A stretch of DNA of 32,614 nt from a virus, in the IMG/VR virus record IMGVR_UViG_3300029258_003829, positions 1-32,614 of that record; one strand, written 5' to 3'. Below the pieces are notes generated by a model. That model did no database searches. It had not been told where the DNA came from and saw nothing but the letters and a program-made list of their open reading frames with translations. This document shows, one piece after another, positions 21,954 through 30,592 of this stretch; the stretch's first letter is position 1; each line of letters opens with the position of its first letter. The translations under genes and the position numbers were made by a program.

Positions 21954-23166
21954 CAGCACGACGCGAAAAAATCTCGACATCGTCATCCGCGCGCGGGATG
22001 AGACCAAGAAGGGCGTCGCGTCGGCCTCGCGCGGGATGCAGGAGCTGCAGGGGACGATGCACTCCATGATCGCCGTGGCGGCGCTCGCGAACATAGGCGC
22101 TCAGGCCGGGGCCGCAGCGTTCGAGATGTGGGGGGCTGCAAGCCGACGCGCCACAGCCGCCGCGAAGGCAGATCTCACGGCCATGATGGACGCAGAGATC
22201 GAGGACCTCAACGCGTCCACGCGTCTGCTTGCCGGGATCCCCATCCTCGGCCCGCAGATTCAGCGCGCGCTTGTCCAGGCCTTCGACATCAAGAGCGTCC
22301 AGGAGTGGGTCGCACAGATCAAGGAGGCCGACGCGTCGATCCAGAAGCTGGCCGAGAGCGAGGCCAAGCTCGCGGAGACGGTCGAGGTCCGCATGGCGAA
22401 GATGCTCGGCAAGTCCGAGTCCGAGGTGATGAAGATTCAGGCCAAGGGCGAGTTGGAGGCCATCCAAAAGCAGATCGACGAGGCCAACAAAAACGTCCAG
22501 GTCAAGGCGGCCCAATGGAAGGAAATGGAGTCCGAGTTCATCCGGAAATACAGCCGGGGCGGGACTGTGGGCAACGAGGAGGAGACTCGGCGGGAAGAGA
22601 AGCTGGTCCTGGAGGCGCGACGACAGTTTCGGGAGGCGGCGGCGCAGGCCGCGCAGTTGAGGACGGACTTCGCGGACATGACCCTGGTCCAGGAGGGCGA
22701 ACTGGCGAACCAGCTCTATAAAGAGCAGCGGGCGGCGCTCGACGCGAAGATCGAGCTGGAGAAAAACACGCAGAAAAAACTCTTCGAGGTCCGCCAGGAC
22801 GCCCTGCGCGCGGCAGGCAAGACCACGGAGGCCGAGGTCGAGCTGGTCAGGCATCGCTACGCCGCCGAGCGGGCCGAGATCAAGGAGACGATCAAGGACC
22901 GCATTGCCCAGGGCCACGCCTTGCTCATGGCCGACCTGGCGGAGAAGGCCGCGTTGCGCGAGGCGGTCGGCGCGGAATCCGCCTCGCCGATCTCACGCGA
23001 CCTGGGCGTGCAGCAGTCGTATCGTTTGCTGCGCAGCGCGCCCGGGCAGTCGGATCCCGCGTGGGCACAGAAGCAACTCGCGGAGAACAAGCGGACAAAC
23101 GATCTGCTCGAGAACCTCCTGAAGAAAGACCCGATCGCCGTGCAGAATGTGGAGCTGAGAAGCTGA
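21946..23166 (+). CDS. Tape measure protein, short
   Basis: The 406-residue protein follows the G/GT pair as expected. Its N-terminus (LDIVIRARDETKKGVASASR) is the common opening of siphophage tape measures. A hydrophobic helix follows (about residues 40-65), then an internal helical region and a long heptad-rich, highly charged coiled coil (about 120-310). By the rough lambda rule of about 0.15 nm per residue the tail would be near 60 nm, which is short for a siphovirus. Processing or extra length from other proteins cannot be ruled out. It starts inside the end of the GT frame and ends with a TGATG overlap. Confidence 0.75.
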   Translation: MADSTTRKNLDIVIRARDETKKGVASASRGMQELQGTMHSMIAVAALANIGAQAGAAAFEMWGAASRRATAAAKADLTAMMDAEIEDLNASTRLLAGIPILGPQIQRALVQAFDIKSVQEWVAQIKEADASIQKLAESEAKLAETVEVRMAKMLGKSESEVMKIQAKGELEAIQKQIDEANKNVQVKAAQWKEMESEFIRKYSRGGTVGNEEETRREEKLVLEARRQFREAAAQAAQLRTDFADMTLVQEGELANQLYKEQRAALDAKIELEKNTQKKLFEVRQDALRAAGKTTEAEVELVRHRYAAERAEIKETIKDRIAQGHALLMADLAEKAALREAVGAESASPISRDLGVQQSYRLLRSAPGQSDPAWAQKQLAENKRTNDLLENLLKKDPIAVQNVELRS

Positions 23167-24023
23167 TGGCGCTCGTCAACGTCCAGGAACGCTGGTCCGG
23201 CGTCAACGGCCAGATCGAGCAGATCAATATCGAGGGCGCACAGCGCGGCGTGGCCGGGCGAGCGTTCACCGCGCTTTTCGATGCGGCGCCGACGTGGGTC
23301 GATGCGATCGACGCAGACGGCATCCCCGATATCGGGGATCAGCATCCCGACGCAAGCTGGCTCGCCCTGCGCCGCAAGCGCGTCGTCCCGTTGGGGCCCC
23401 TGCTCTTTGACGTGATCTGCGAATACGACGGCCAGGACTCTCCCCTCGTCGCTCCCGTGCAATTTGCCTGGCAAGAGGCCTCCAGCACGGAGCTTGTCGA
23501 TCGAGATGCGGACGGGAACGCCCTGGTGAACGGAGCGGGCGAACCCTATCAGCTCCCGAAGCAGATCAGCGACCTGGTTGCAGTCATCACACGCAACGAG
23601 GCGGCCTATCCGTATTCCACGATGTATGCCTACTGGAACGCCGTCAATTCCGACACGGTCGCCAGCGTCTGGCCGGCCGGCACCGTCAAAATGTTGCCGA
23701 TCACGGCCGTGCGTCAGGACGACGGTACGACCTATTACTACGTCGTCACGTATCGCATGCAATTCAGGTCGCTCGATGCCGACAGCCTGGGCGGATGGAA
23801 TCCTCGCGTTCCGAACAAGGGCAGGCGCTATCGGGCTGCGCCGGGCGGCGACCTGCTGCGCGTCAAGGATCTCCTGGGCGTCGATGAGGCCCTGTTGAAC
23901 GCGGACGGCACGCTGCTCAATGGCGTGGGAGCCGAAATCTCGGGCGGCGATCCCACGGACTGGCTCACGCCCCAGATCGACAAGTCCATTGCTTTTTCGG
24001 CGCTAAGCATCTCATGGCCATAA
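23166..24023 (+). CDS. Hypothetical minor tail or baseplate protein
   Basis: This 285-residue protein is not a family I recognise. It follows the tape measure gene, where distal tail and hub proteins are encoded. It is rich in predicted strands (VVPLGPLLFDVICEYDG, then TTYYYVVTYRMQFRSLDA). It contains an acidic hairpin with repeated NADG/DADG turns (DRDADGNALVNGAGEP and LLNADGTLLNGVGAE), as in DUF-type tail proteins. Translation is coupled to the tape measure through TGATG, and its end overlaps the next start by 10 bases. The role in the tail tip is inferred from place only. Confidence 0.6.
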   Translation: MALVNVQERWSGVNGQIEQINIEGAQRGVAGRAFTALFDAAPTWVDAIDADGIPDIGDQHPDASWLALRRKRVVPLGPLLFDVICEYDGQDSPLVAPVQFAWQEASSTELVDRDADGNALVNGAGEPYQLPKQISDLVAVITRNEAAYPYSTMYAYWNAVNSDTVASVWPAGTVKMLPITAVRQDDGTTYYYVVTYRMQFRSLDADSLGGWNPRVPNKGRRYRAAPGGDLLRVKDLLGVDEALLNADGTLLNGVGAEISGGDPTDWLTPQIDKSIAFSALSISWP

Positions 24024-24664
24024 GCCCCAACATCCAGGTCCTCGACCCGCGCGCGCTCCGCGACATGGAGCTGCTGATGCAGTGGCGGCGGCGGACCGGG
24101 CAACGCCGCGCGATCGTCGAGTCATGGAACGCGCGCGACGATACGCCGGACGCCCAGAGCGTGCCGATCTACAACGACGTCGGCTCGGAGATCCCGCAGT
24201 TCGGAATCATCGAACTCGGGGCGCTGCTCTCGGACGGCGTGCTCCACAACGCCGACAAGCCGGCCTACAGCTCGATCTCGCGTTACGCGATCGCGTGCAC
24301 GCCGATCCCGATCGCCAGCCCCGGACGCGCCTGGATCGTCGGCATACATCCCGTGCTCATCATCCTCAAGGACGGCGAGTCGATCGCCATCCGCGATCAC
24401 GTCCGGCCGCACAAGAACAGTCACTATGGCCGCATTTTTGAACTCGGCCCGATGATCGTCGAGTCCGTGATCGGTGACGACTCGAATGACACGGGCGACG
24501 ATCTGCTCACGTCGGCCTGGGTCGCAATGACCGAGGAGCGTGGCGACCACAAGCTCGCCGACACCGGAGGCGTTGCCGACGGCGCCTATCAAGCATTCGC
24601 CTTGAGCGCGGCCTATGCGGTCGCCGCGGGCGAGGTCGGCCGGCCCGCGATAGATTTGGCATAA
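24014..24664 (+). CDS. Hypothetical tail-tip protein
   Basis: The 216-residue product has no recognised family. It begins with a helix (LDPRALRDMELLMQWRRR) and continues beta-rich (FGIIELGALLS, AWIVGIHPVLIILKDGES, IAIRDHVRPHKNSHYG). It overlaps the previous gene and lies just before the serine-rich lectin-type protein, so it may link the tail tip to that protein. This is inference from order. Confidence 0.55.
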   Translation: MAISPNIQVLDPRALRDMELLMQWRRRTGQRRAIVESWNARDDTPDAQSVPIYNDVGSEIPQFGIIELGALLSDGVLHNADKPAYSSISRYAIACTPIPIASPGRAWIVGIHPVLIILKDGESIAIRDHVRPHKNSHYGRIFELGPMIVESVIGDDSNDTGDDLLTSAWVAMTEERGDHKLADTGGVADGAYQAFALSAAYAVAAGEVGRPAIDLA

Positions 24665-24670
24665 AATGGA

Positions 24671-26197
24671 ATGGCTGTTTACGAAGATGAATTCGATTAT
24701 TCCCCGCCCGCGCACGTACTGGGCTCTCAGCCGGACGAGCCGTGGGCGAACACGTCCAACATCTACACGGGCGAAATCACCGGATTTCCGTGGTCGCATT
24801 CCGCCTATATGTATAACAACTGGACCAACGCGTATTCGTACAACACCTTTGCCGATCTGCCGGGGCGATTCACATACGAAGCCCACGTCAAAACGTTTGG
24901 GACGGCGTATCCGAGCGGAAGCGACTGGGTCGACGTCGGGCTCACGATTTATGAGGGCTATTATTACGTCCTGTGGACGCACAGCCACAAAGCGGCCACA
25001 GGCAAACTACAGTTCTACGCGAACGGCGTTCTCCTCGCCGAGACCGTCGTGCCGTCGCCGGGCCTCGGGGGCACCTACGCGGGCACGATCAAGGTCGAGG
25101 TCAACGGGCCGAATTTCAAGGTCTACTGGAACGACATCTTTTACTTTTCCATCGACGACTCGGGCGCATCGAGTGGCCGATTCGGCATTCGCGGCTATGA
25201 ACGCGACTGGCGAGGCGGCGCATGGGATTGGGTCCGAATCACCTATGGCGGTGGAGGTTATCCCGTGCACATCATAGAGGACTATGAGGGAGAGACCTAC
25301 GCGGCGAATGCGGCCGTGATCGGCGACTACGTCCAGATCGAGGACACGGAGGGCAACTACGTCATCGCGTCGGCGGCCCCCGCGTCGGCCTATGGCGACA
25401 AGATTCTGGCGATCGGCCTCGACTCGCTCTGGTCCACGCTGGCAAGCTCTCTGGCGTCATCGCGCGCATCGAGCCGGGCCTCCTCGCTGGCCAGTTCGCT
25501 TGCGTCCTCGCTGGCCAGTTCGCTTGCGTCGAGCCGCGCGAGCGCCTTCGCCTCGAGCGGGGCGTCGTCCGGCGCGGGCTCTTCCCTCTGGTCCACGCTC
25601 GCATCGTCACGCGCATCGAGCCTGGCCTCGTCGCTGGCGAGCTCCCTGGCCTCATCGCGCGCAAGTTCTTTGGCCTCATCCCGCGCGTCCAGTCTTGCCT
25701 CATCGCGCGCGTCCTCGCTTGCCAGCTCCCTCGCGTCCTCACGGGCCAGCTCGCGGGGAAGCAGTCTGGCGTCGAGTCTGGCCTCATCGCTCGCGTCAAG
25801 CCTCGCATCGTCACGCGCATCGTCGCTGGCCTCGAGCCTGGCATCGTCGCTGGCCTCCAGCCGCGCATCGTCGCGCGCGAGTTCGCTCGCGTCGAGCAAC
25901 GCCACGGGCTGGCAATCCGTCCCGCCCAGCTCCGGCGGTGGACCGTATCCCGGTGGATCCTATTGCTGCTACGGCTATCTCTGCCAGCTGAGCGCCGGGG
26001 ACCCGTATGCCGAGGTCTGCTCGGCGACGGGCCATATTGCCGATTGCTCCACGCAGCCGAATTGCCATTATGAGCAGTTGGCGGATCGCTGCTCCGCTGA
26101 TGGCGCCGGCAACGACTCATGCCCCAACGGCGGCGGTGGCCTCCGCTATTGCTATCTGTTGACTCATTCTGAGTGCTCAAACGATTCCGTGTTGTGA
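24671..26197 (+). CDS. Serine-rich repeat virion protein: lectin-like head, SSxA stalk, Cys-rich tip
   Basis: The 508-residue protein has three parts. Residues about 1-200 form a ConA/LamG-like beta sandwich of the kind found in sugar-binding adhesins ([28 protein letters not shown], then [20 protein letters not shown]). Residues 255-411 contain 38 copies of Ser-Ser-x-Ala, with x mostly Leu or Arg, in two blocks of 12 and 26. Each block begins with LWSTLA. A tip of about 95 residues has 10 Cys, which suggests disulphides. It lacks a clear Shine-Dalgarno sequence. It lies after the tail-tip genes and directly before the glycosyltransferase genes. It is most likely a receptor-binding fibre. O-glycosylation of the Ser stalk is a hypothesis. 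Confidence 0.72.
   Translation: MAVYEDEFDYSPPAHVLGSQPDEPWANTSNIYTGEITGFPWSHSAYMYNNWTNAYSYNTFADLPGRFTYEAHVKTFGTAYPSGSDWVDVGLTIYEGYYYVLWTHSHKAATGKLQFYANGVLLAETVVPSPGLGGTYAGTIKVEVNGPNFKVYWNDIFYFSIDDSGASSGRFGIRGYERDWRGGAWDWVRITYGGGGYPVHIIEDYEGETYAANAAVIGDYVQIEDTEGNYVIASAAPASAYGDKILAIGLDSLWSTLASSLASSRASSRASSLASSLASSLASSLASSRASAFASSGASSGAGSSLWSTLASSRASSLASSLASSLASSRASSLASSRASSLASSRASSLASSLASSRASSRGSSLASSLASSLASSLASSRASSLASSLASSLASSRASSRASSLASSNATGWQSVPPSSGGGPYPGGSYCCYGYLCQLSAGDPYAEVCSATGHIADCSTQPNCHYEQLADRCSADGAGNDSCPNGGGGLRYCYLLTHSECSNDSVL
25433..25903 (+). repeat. 12-bp periodic coding repeat (38 SSxA units)
   Basis: The DNA repeats with a 12-base period over 471 bases, and the second block starts at the second LWSTLA near 25592. 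Ser codons vary freely between TCN and AGC and Leu/Ala third bases vary. The array therefore diverged under protein-level selection rather than arising by very recent slippage. It is in-frame coding sequence and not a CRISPR array. Confidence 0.88.
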
Positions 26198-26206
26198 GAT
26201 CAATTC

Positions 26207-26641
26207 ATGGGCAACCCTGTCGAAAAAAATCCGGCTGAGAGCTGCGTCGAGGCGACGATCATCCGAGACGAGCGTCACGATTCGGTCAAGTGCGCGATCA
26301 TCAACGGGCTCATGGGCCGCGACGCTGGCATGCACATCGACGGCTGCGCCTTCTGCCGTCATGCCGACGGCGACGATTCGTTCTGCGTCCGGATGGCAAA
26401 AAGCCTTTTGCGCACGTGCATCTCGAGCGGGCGATTTCCAAGTCTGGAGAATTCCAAAGACCTGGCGACGCTTTCGCAGAACTACGCCGCGCTCGCGACG
26501 CGCGAGGAATGCGAATCGTTGCTCGCCCTGGCCACGGCGAAAATCACGGCCACGCAGACGATCGGCGAGGCGGAGGGCTTGCAGCAGCTACGCGAGATCG
26601 ACGAGGGACTCGGCACGAACGCACTGGAGACGATGCTATGA
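26207..26641 (+). CDS. Small Cys-containing hypothetical protein
   Basis: The 144-residue protein has no recognised family. Its first half is Cys-rich (SVKCAIINGLMG, then CAFC, FCVRMA and LLRTC), arranged as a possible zinc site. Its second half is a helical, acidic stretch (DLATLSQNYAALATREECES and following). The gene lies between the serine-rich repeat protein and the glycosyltransferase and ends in an ATGAGC overlap with the latter. A helper or adaptor role in the same pathway is possible but unproven. The ribosome site is poor. Confidence 0.55.
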   Translation: MGNPVEKNPAESCVEATIIRDERHDSVKCAIINGLMGRDAGMHIDGCAFCRHADGDDSFCVRMAKSLLRTCISSGRFPSLENSKDLATLSQNYAALATREECESLLALATAKITATQTIGEAEGLQQLREIDEGLGTNALETML

Positions 26642-28842
26642 GCGACCCGCTTCTGGAAAAGTTCCGGCAACGCCGCGCCAACGACGGCCACCGCGAACCC
26701 TGCATCCATCGGGGGCCAACGATCCGCGTCGAGGAGACGTCCTGCTGCGGCCGCATCGAATTCTTCCATTGCCCCGCGCGCGGCCGCGAGACGAGGCACA
26801 CGGAGTGCGTCCAGTGCGTCTATCACGCCGCGGTCCCCCCTCCCGTGCGGACATCCGCCCCGATCCTGCTTTGCGTGCGATTTGCGGACTATCGCGAACG
26901 CAACTGGCACTTCTTCCGGGAGCCGATCCTGCGCGCCGGCTGGCGCATCGAGTTCGCCGACGTCGATGAGCGCGGGCCCCTGGCTGCAATCAAGGAGAAG
27001 GTCTTCGACATCGGCGTCCCCGACGCGATTGTGCAGTGGGATGAGCACGGCTGCGCGCGGTCAATCGCCTCGTGGCGCGAATGCGTTGCCTGGGCGTACG
27101 AGCGCGGCGTCGTCCCTCTCATGATGGACTTCGGTTACGTCAGCCACTATGAGCAGTTCATGTTCGACGTTTATGGACCAGACGGATCGAGCATGATCGA
27201 CGTCGCCTGGGCGACGATCTCCACAGCGCGCGTGGACTGGGATGATGTGCTCTTCGCCCCTCGCGATCGCCGTCGCCGCGTGCTCCGCGGCTATAAGGAC
27301 GCCACGCTGAAGCCTCGCCTCATTGAGGAGCCCTATGTCTGCCTCTGGCTTCAGCAATATGCCTCGCTCTCGCGATTCGGCGAGCGACACAACGACGAGC
27401 TGGTCGCCGCCGCCGCCACGCAGGCCAAACGACTGGGCCTGCACCTGGCCGTGAAGACTGCGCCGTCCACGCCCGAGCATGAGGCTCTGACGGACGTGCC
27501 CGAGGATGTGCTCGTTTTCCGTCACGAGGACTCTGATCGCGACATCAATCAGCGCCTGGCCGTCCACGCCGAGTACTGCCTCGTGATCTCCAGCTCGATC
27601 ACGAATGAGTTTGTCCTCAACGGCCTGCCCGTGGTCGCCCTCGGCCGCTCCTGGTTCAACGGCAAGGGGATCTTCTACGAGCCGGCCACGTGGGCCGATC
27701 TGCCGGCGAAGGCCCCGGCGATCGATCAGCTTATGCGCAACCGCTGGCTGCGATGGTGGCTCTCGCGTCAATTCGCCTCCAGGGACGCCGGGCCCGCCCT
27801 GAAGCGCATCGTCCGCCAGGCGCGCCGTCACAACCGCGCCTCAGCCGAGCGCCCCGGATCGAGCGTCACGTGTGTCTACGCCCCGGACGCGCAGACGGAG
27901 GCCGTGGCCACGCGCAGCCTGCAATGCACGCGCGAGGCCCTGCCCGACTGGAAGACGATCGTCGCCGTGGACGCGGCGTCGCCCGCCTTCCTGATCCGCG
28001 CGCTCAAGTCCGGCATCAATCTGATTGCCGACGGCGAGGGCGCGCCCCCGCGCATGGGGCGTCTGCTGGCCGCATCGCTCGCCCAGGCCGAGGGCCCCTA
28101 CGTCTTCACGATCGAGCACGACTGCTTCATCGACCGCGACCAGGCCGAGCGGGCGGTCCGCCTGATGGACACGCTCCCCGCGCGCGTCGCCGGCCTCTAT
28201 CTTCAGTCCGTCACGACCGAGGGTCAGCCAACTTACCCTTGGACGAACGACTGGCCGCACGCGCAGGCATGGGAGGGCCGCCCGCGCTTCAGGCGCCCCG
28301 CGTGGTCGACGCTGAGCTGCACGATCTGGCGCGCGTCGGCGCTAAAACACGTCCGATGGGATCGCGTCCCGGAGCTCGAGTACGTGGACGGCTACATCTG
28401 CAAGCAGCTTACGGCCATGGGCTATTGCACGCTGATGACGGACCGCGTCCACGCGATCCATCTGCCCCACACGGGCCGGAAGTCTCTGGCCGGCCAGGCG
28501 CGCGTGCTCGCGATCGGATGCGATCGTCATTGGGCGTCGTTGCGCGGGATCCGTTTCGGATGGAACGGGGAGCCCGGCCTCGACGTGCGCGGGGCAGTCC
28601 CGGGCGCCCTGCCCTTCGACGATGCGTCCTTTCGCGAGATTTGGATCGGGCGTCTGCTGTCCGACCTCGACGATCAGCAGCACGCCGTGTTCCTGGCCGA
28701 GGCCGCGCGCGTGCTCCGGCCGGGCGGCCGGCTGCACGTCAACGTCCATGACGAGCGCATGCGGATGCAGCTCGGCGAGAGTCCATTGAAAATCGTGCGC
28801 GAGGCCGAGGGCCGCATCAAGGCCCTTGCGCCGGGAGGATAG
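26638..28842 (+). CDS. Two-glycosyltransferase protein with methyltransferase-like tail
   Basis: The 734-residue protein has four segments. Residues about 20-62 hold Cys pairs (CCGR and ECVQC). Residues about 70-400 resemble a GT-B enzyme of the capsule KpsS/KpsC sort, with YVCLWLQQYA (near 230) and the nucleotide-sugar site VISSSITNEFVLNGLPVVAL (about 315-335). Residues about 410-630 resemble a GT-A family 2 enzyme, with VTCVYAPD at its start and EHD (493-495) as the likely metal-binding DxD-type motif. The last 90 residues (LPFDDASFREIWIG, then ARVLRPGGRLHVN) match the second half of a class I methyltransferase and lack motif I. It probably builds and attaches a sugar. The acceptor is unknown. 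The serine-rich protein two genes upstream is the nearest candidate. Confidence 0.68.
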   Translation: MSDPLLEKFRQRRANDGHREPCIHRGPTIRVEETSCCGRIEFFHCPARGRETRHTECVQCVYHAAVPPPVRTSAPILLCVRFADYRERNWHFFREPILRAGWRIEFADVDERGPLAAIKEKVFDIGVPDAIVQWDEHGCARSIASWRECVAWAYERGVVPLMMDFGYVSHYEQFMFDVYGPDGSSMIDVAWATISTARVDWDDVLFAPRDRRRRVLRGYKDATLKPRLIEEPYVCLWLQQYASLSRFGERHNDELVAAAATQAKRLGLHLAVKTAPSTPEHEALTDVPEDVLVFRHEDSDRDINQRLAVHAEYCLVISSSITNEFVLNGLPVVALGRSWFNGKGIFYEPATWADLPAKAPAIDQLMRNRWLRWWLSRQFASRDAGPALKRIVRQARRHNRASAERPGSSVTCVYAPDAQTEAVATRSLQCTREALPDWKTIVAVDAASPAFLIRALKSGINLIADGEGAPPRMGRLLAASLAQAEGPYVFTIEHDCFIDRDQAERAVRLMDTLPARVAGLYLQSVTTEGQPTYPWTNDWPHAQAWEGRPRFRRPAWSTLSCTIWRASALKHVRWDRVPELEYVDGYICKQLTAMGYCTLMTDRVHAIHLPHTGRKSLAGQARVLAIGCDRHWASLRGIRFGWNGEPGLDVRGAVPGALPFDDASFREIWIGRLLSDLDDQQHAVFLAEAARVLRPGGRLHVNVHDERMRMQLGESPLKIVREAEGRIKALAPGG

Positions 28843-28846
28843 CATC

Positions 28847-29350
28847 GTGCATGAAAGCTCGTGGACGCACATGAGAGAGATCATCGACCGGCGTTTCCGC
28901 CTCGTGCGAGAGCGCACGATCTGCGTTCTGGACGTCGGCTCGATGAGCGTCAACAGGAGCTATCCGCACACGTATCGCGAGCACATGCCCCCCGCGTGGA
29001 TCTACCGCGGCTGCGATATTGCGCCGGGCAAGAACGTCGACCTGGTCCAGGCGGACCCCTACATCCTGCCGGCCGTGGACGGGGAGTTCGACATGGTCAT
29101 CAGCGGCCAGTGCCTCGAGCACGTCCGCTATCCCTTCAAGCTGGTCGCCGAGATGGCGCGCGTCATGAAGAGCGGCGGCGCCATCATCCTGACGGCCCCA
29201 TGGAATCAACGCGAGCACCGTTATCCGAAGGACTACTGGCGGATTTTCCCAGACGCCATGCACGCCATGATGGAAGACGCCGGCCTGCACTGCATCGAGG
29301 CCTATACGCGCGAGAACGATTGCTGGGCACTCGGCGTGAAACCGAATTGA
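28847..29350 (+). CDS. SAM-dependent methyltransferase, class I
   Basis: The 167-residue protein has motif I VLDVGSMSVN (about residues 27-36), the acidic GCDIAPGKNVD loop, the FDMVISGQCLEHV motif (near 83-95), then MKSGGAIILTAPW and EHRYPKDYWRIFPD. This is a Methyltransf_11-like enzyme of the kind often found in sugar-modification loci. The small size leaves only the core fold. GGGAGG lies 7-8 bases before the GTG start, and the gene follows the glycosyltransferase by 4 bases. Methyl capping of the sugar added by the neighbour is inferred. Confidence 0.82.
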   Translation: MHESSWTHMREIIDRRFRLVRERTICVLDVGSMSVNRSYPHTYREHMPPAWIYRGCDIAPGKNVDLVQADPYILPAVDGEFDMVISGQCLEHVRYPFKLVAEMARVMKSGGAIILTAPWNQREHRYPKDYWRIFPDAMHAMMEDAGLHCIEAYTRENDCWALGVKPN

Positions 29351-29369
29351 AACGAAAGGGAGGTATGAG

Positions 29370-29684
29370 ATGGGGCCGAGCAGAGATGAGGAGATGGGCT
29401 TCATTCGCGCATCGTTGCAATCGATCAACAGCGAAATGGAGCGGACGAGGGGGACGCTGTCCAGACTCTTCGTCCGGATGGACGAGAGCGATCGCAGTCA
29501 TGCTGACGCCTGGCGCGAGACGGACAACAACCTGGCAAAAACAGTCAGATCGATCACGCAAGGCTGCGCAAAGCACGCCGAGCGGATTCAAGGCAACTCG
29601 GCGCGGATCACCGTCTTTCTGTGGCTACTCGGGATCCTCGTCTCGCTCGATCTGTTCCTGATCGGCTGGGTCATCGCGCACTGA
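29370..29684 (+). CDS. Holin-like protein, coiled coil with one C-terminal membrane segment
   Basis: The 104-residue protein has a long charged helix (about residues 5-80) and one membrane segment (ITVFLWLLGILVSLDLFLIG, about 79-98) followed by a short end. This layout is that of XhlA-type phage holin/holin-associated proteins. It lies immediately before the spanin-like lipoprotein, so a lysis role is likely. AAAGGGAGG precedes the ATG. A tail-anchored protein of other function is also possible. Confidence 0.55.
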   Translation: MGPSRDEEMGFIRASLQSINSEMERTRGTLSRLFVRMDESDRSHADAWRETDNNLAKTVRSITQGCAKHAERIQGNSARITVFLWLLGILVSLDLFLIGWVIAH

Positions 29685-29692
29685 TTTCATTT

Positions 29693-29717
29693 CCTCACAG
29701 TGAGGGATTTCTTTTTT
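29693..29717 (+). terminator. Small palindrome followed by T run
   Basis: CCTCACAGTGAGG (29693-29705) is a 13-base palindrome, and a run of six T residues follows a few bases later, in the gap after the holin-like gene. It may be a weak terminator or attenuator, and the T run also abuts the ribosome site of the next gene. Confidence 0.4.
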
Positions 29718-29733
29718 GGAAAGGAGGGACGTG

Positions 29734-30237
29734 ATGGACTTATGGCATGCCGTGACGAACTGGGTTGATCGGAATCGTGGTGTGGCGTTCGGCCTCTTGC
29801 TGAGCGTACTGGCCTGTCTCTGCCTCGTGGGTTGCCCGATCACGACGACGAGCTTAAGAGATCCGGGGCAGAAAGTGACGGTCGCCGAGCTCGAGGCTGA
29901 AGACATCGCTCTGACGGCCGGCCTCGAGAAGCGGAAGGTCGGTATCGAGGCGGACCTGGCTTCCTACAACGTGGACGTCCACGCCCATAACGCAAAGGTC
30001 GAGGCAGCGAACGCAGACATTGAACGCAAGGCCGAATGGCGCGCGAAGATCGTCGAGACCATCGGAGGGATCGGAACCGCCGCGGCCACGGGCACATTGA
30101 CGCCTGAGGCGGGCGTCGCCGCCGTGATTCAGTTGACGACGCTGTTCTCTGCCCTGGGACTGGCGTACGACAACAGGCGGAAGGACAAGGTCATTACGGC
30201 GAAATCGGCCGCGGCCGAGTCGCCATCGACAGGATAA
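29734..30237 (+). CDS. Spanin-like lipoprotein
   Basis: The 167-residue protein has a positively flanked N-terminal hydrophobic segment ending in lipobox LVGC (Cys34). A heptad-rich outer region follows (TVAELEAEDIALTAGLEKRK, then VDVHAHNAKVEAANADIERK). A hydrophobic segment lies near the C-terminus (VAAVIQLTTLFSALGLAYDN) with basic residues after it. A lipid anchor at one end and a membrane-like segment at the other is the plan of a unimolecular spanin that joins the two membranes at lysis. The ATG is chosen because AAAGGAGGG lies 6-7 bases before it; a TTG at 29716 is less likely. The C-terminal segment may be too weak to span a membrane. Confidence 0.52.
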   Translation: MDLWHAVTNWVDRNRGVAFGLLLSVLACLCLVGCPITTTSLRDPGQKVTVAELEAEDIALTAGLEKRKVGIEADLASYNVDVHAHNAKVEAANADIERKAEWRAKIVETIGGIGTAAATGTLTPEAGVAAVIQLTTLFSALGLAYDNRRKDKVITAKSAAAESPSTG

Positions 30238-30238
30238 G

Positions 30239-30511
30239 ATGAAGTCGATCGACGACCTGGTCTCAGACGTGAATGACGCCGTGGAGAGATTTTCGCGCTC
30301 CACGGCGTCTTCGCCCGAAGTCGACTTCTATATCTGGATGCGCCAGGCCCGCTTCGATGCGGCCGTCGCGCACTGGCGCGCCGCCCCGACGTATAACCTC
30401 AAGGCCCACTACGCCGATCTCGCACGCAAACGCGCGCGCACCGTGATCAACCGCATCAAAGCAGCCCAGCTGCTGCGGCGGGTCTGCGCGGAGGCGCGCG
30501 CCAAGAAATAA
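30239..30511 (+). CDS. Small hypothetical helical protein
   Basis: This 90-residue basic protein has no recognised family. It reads as mostly helical (DLVSDVNDAVERFSRST, VINRIKAAQLLRRVCAEAR). It begins right after the spanin-like stop, with AGGA upstream, and is the last + strand gene before a convergent terminator. Confidence 0.55.
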   Translation: MKSIDDLVSDVNDAVERFSRSTASSPEVDFYIWMRQARFDAAVAHWRAAPTYNLKAHYADLARKRARTVINRIKAAQLLRRVCAEARAKK

Positions 30512-30526
30512 ATTCAGGCGCAAAGC

Positions 30527-30557
30527 AAGCGGGCGGCCTGTCCAGGGTCGCCCGCTT
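30527..30557. terminator. Convergent terminator hairpin
   Basis: AAGCGGGCG (30527-30535) pairs with CGCCCGCTT (30549-30557) around a 13-base loop that contains a further small CCTG/CAGG pairing. CGTTTCC follows on the + strand and GCTTTG on the - strand. It lies between two genes that point at each other, so it probably ends both. Confidence 0.62.
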
Positions 30558-30592
30558 CGTTTCCAAGCTGGTCGTCTTACCGTTGCCCGCAG

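Noticed and set aside
24666-25277. Frame starting 5 bases before the serine-rich protein
   Set aside because: It encodes Arg/Ser-rich low-complexity sequence, while the 24671 frame gives a well-formed lectin-like domain.
25433-25903. Regular 12-bp repeats that could be mistaken for a CRISPR array or minisatellite
   Set aside because: They are in frame, encode SSxA units without spacers, and vary at synonymous sites.
25390-25905. Long open frame on the - strand opposite the SSxA repeat
   Set aside because: It mirrors the periodic repeat on the other strand and has no folded-protein features or ribosome site.
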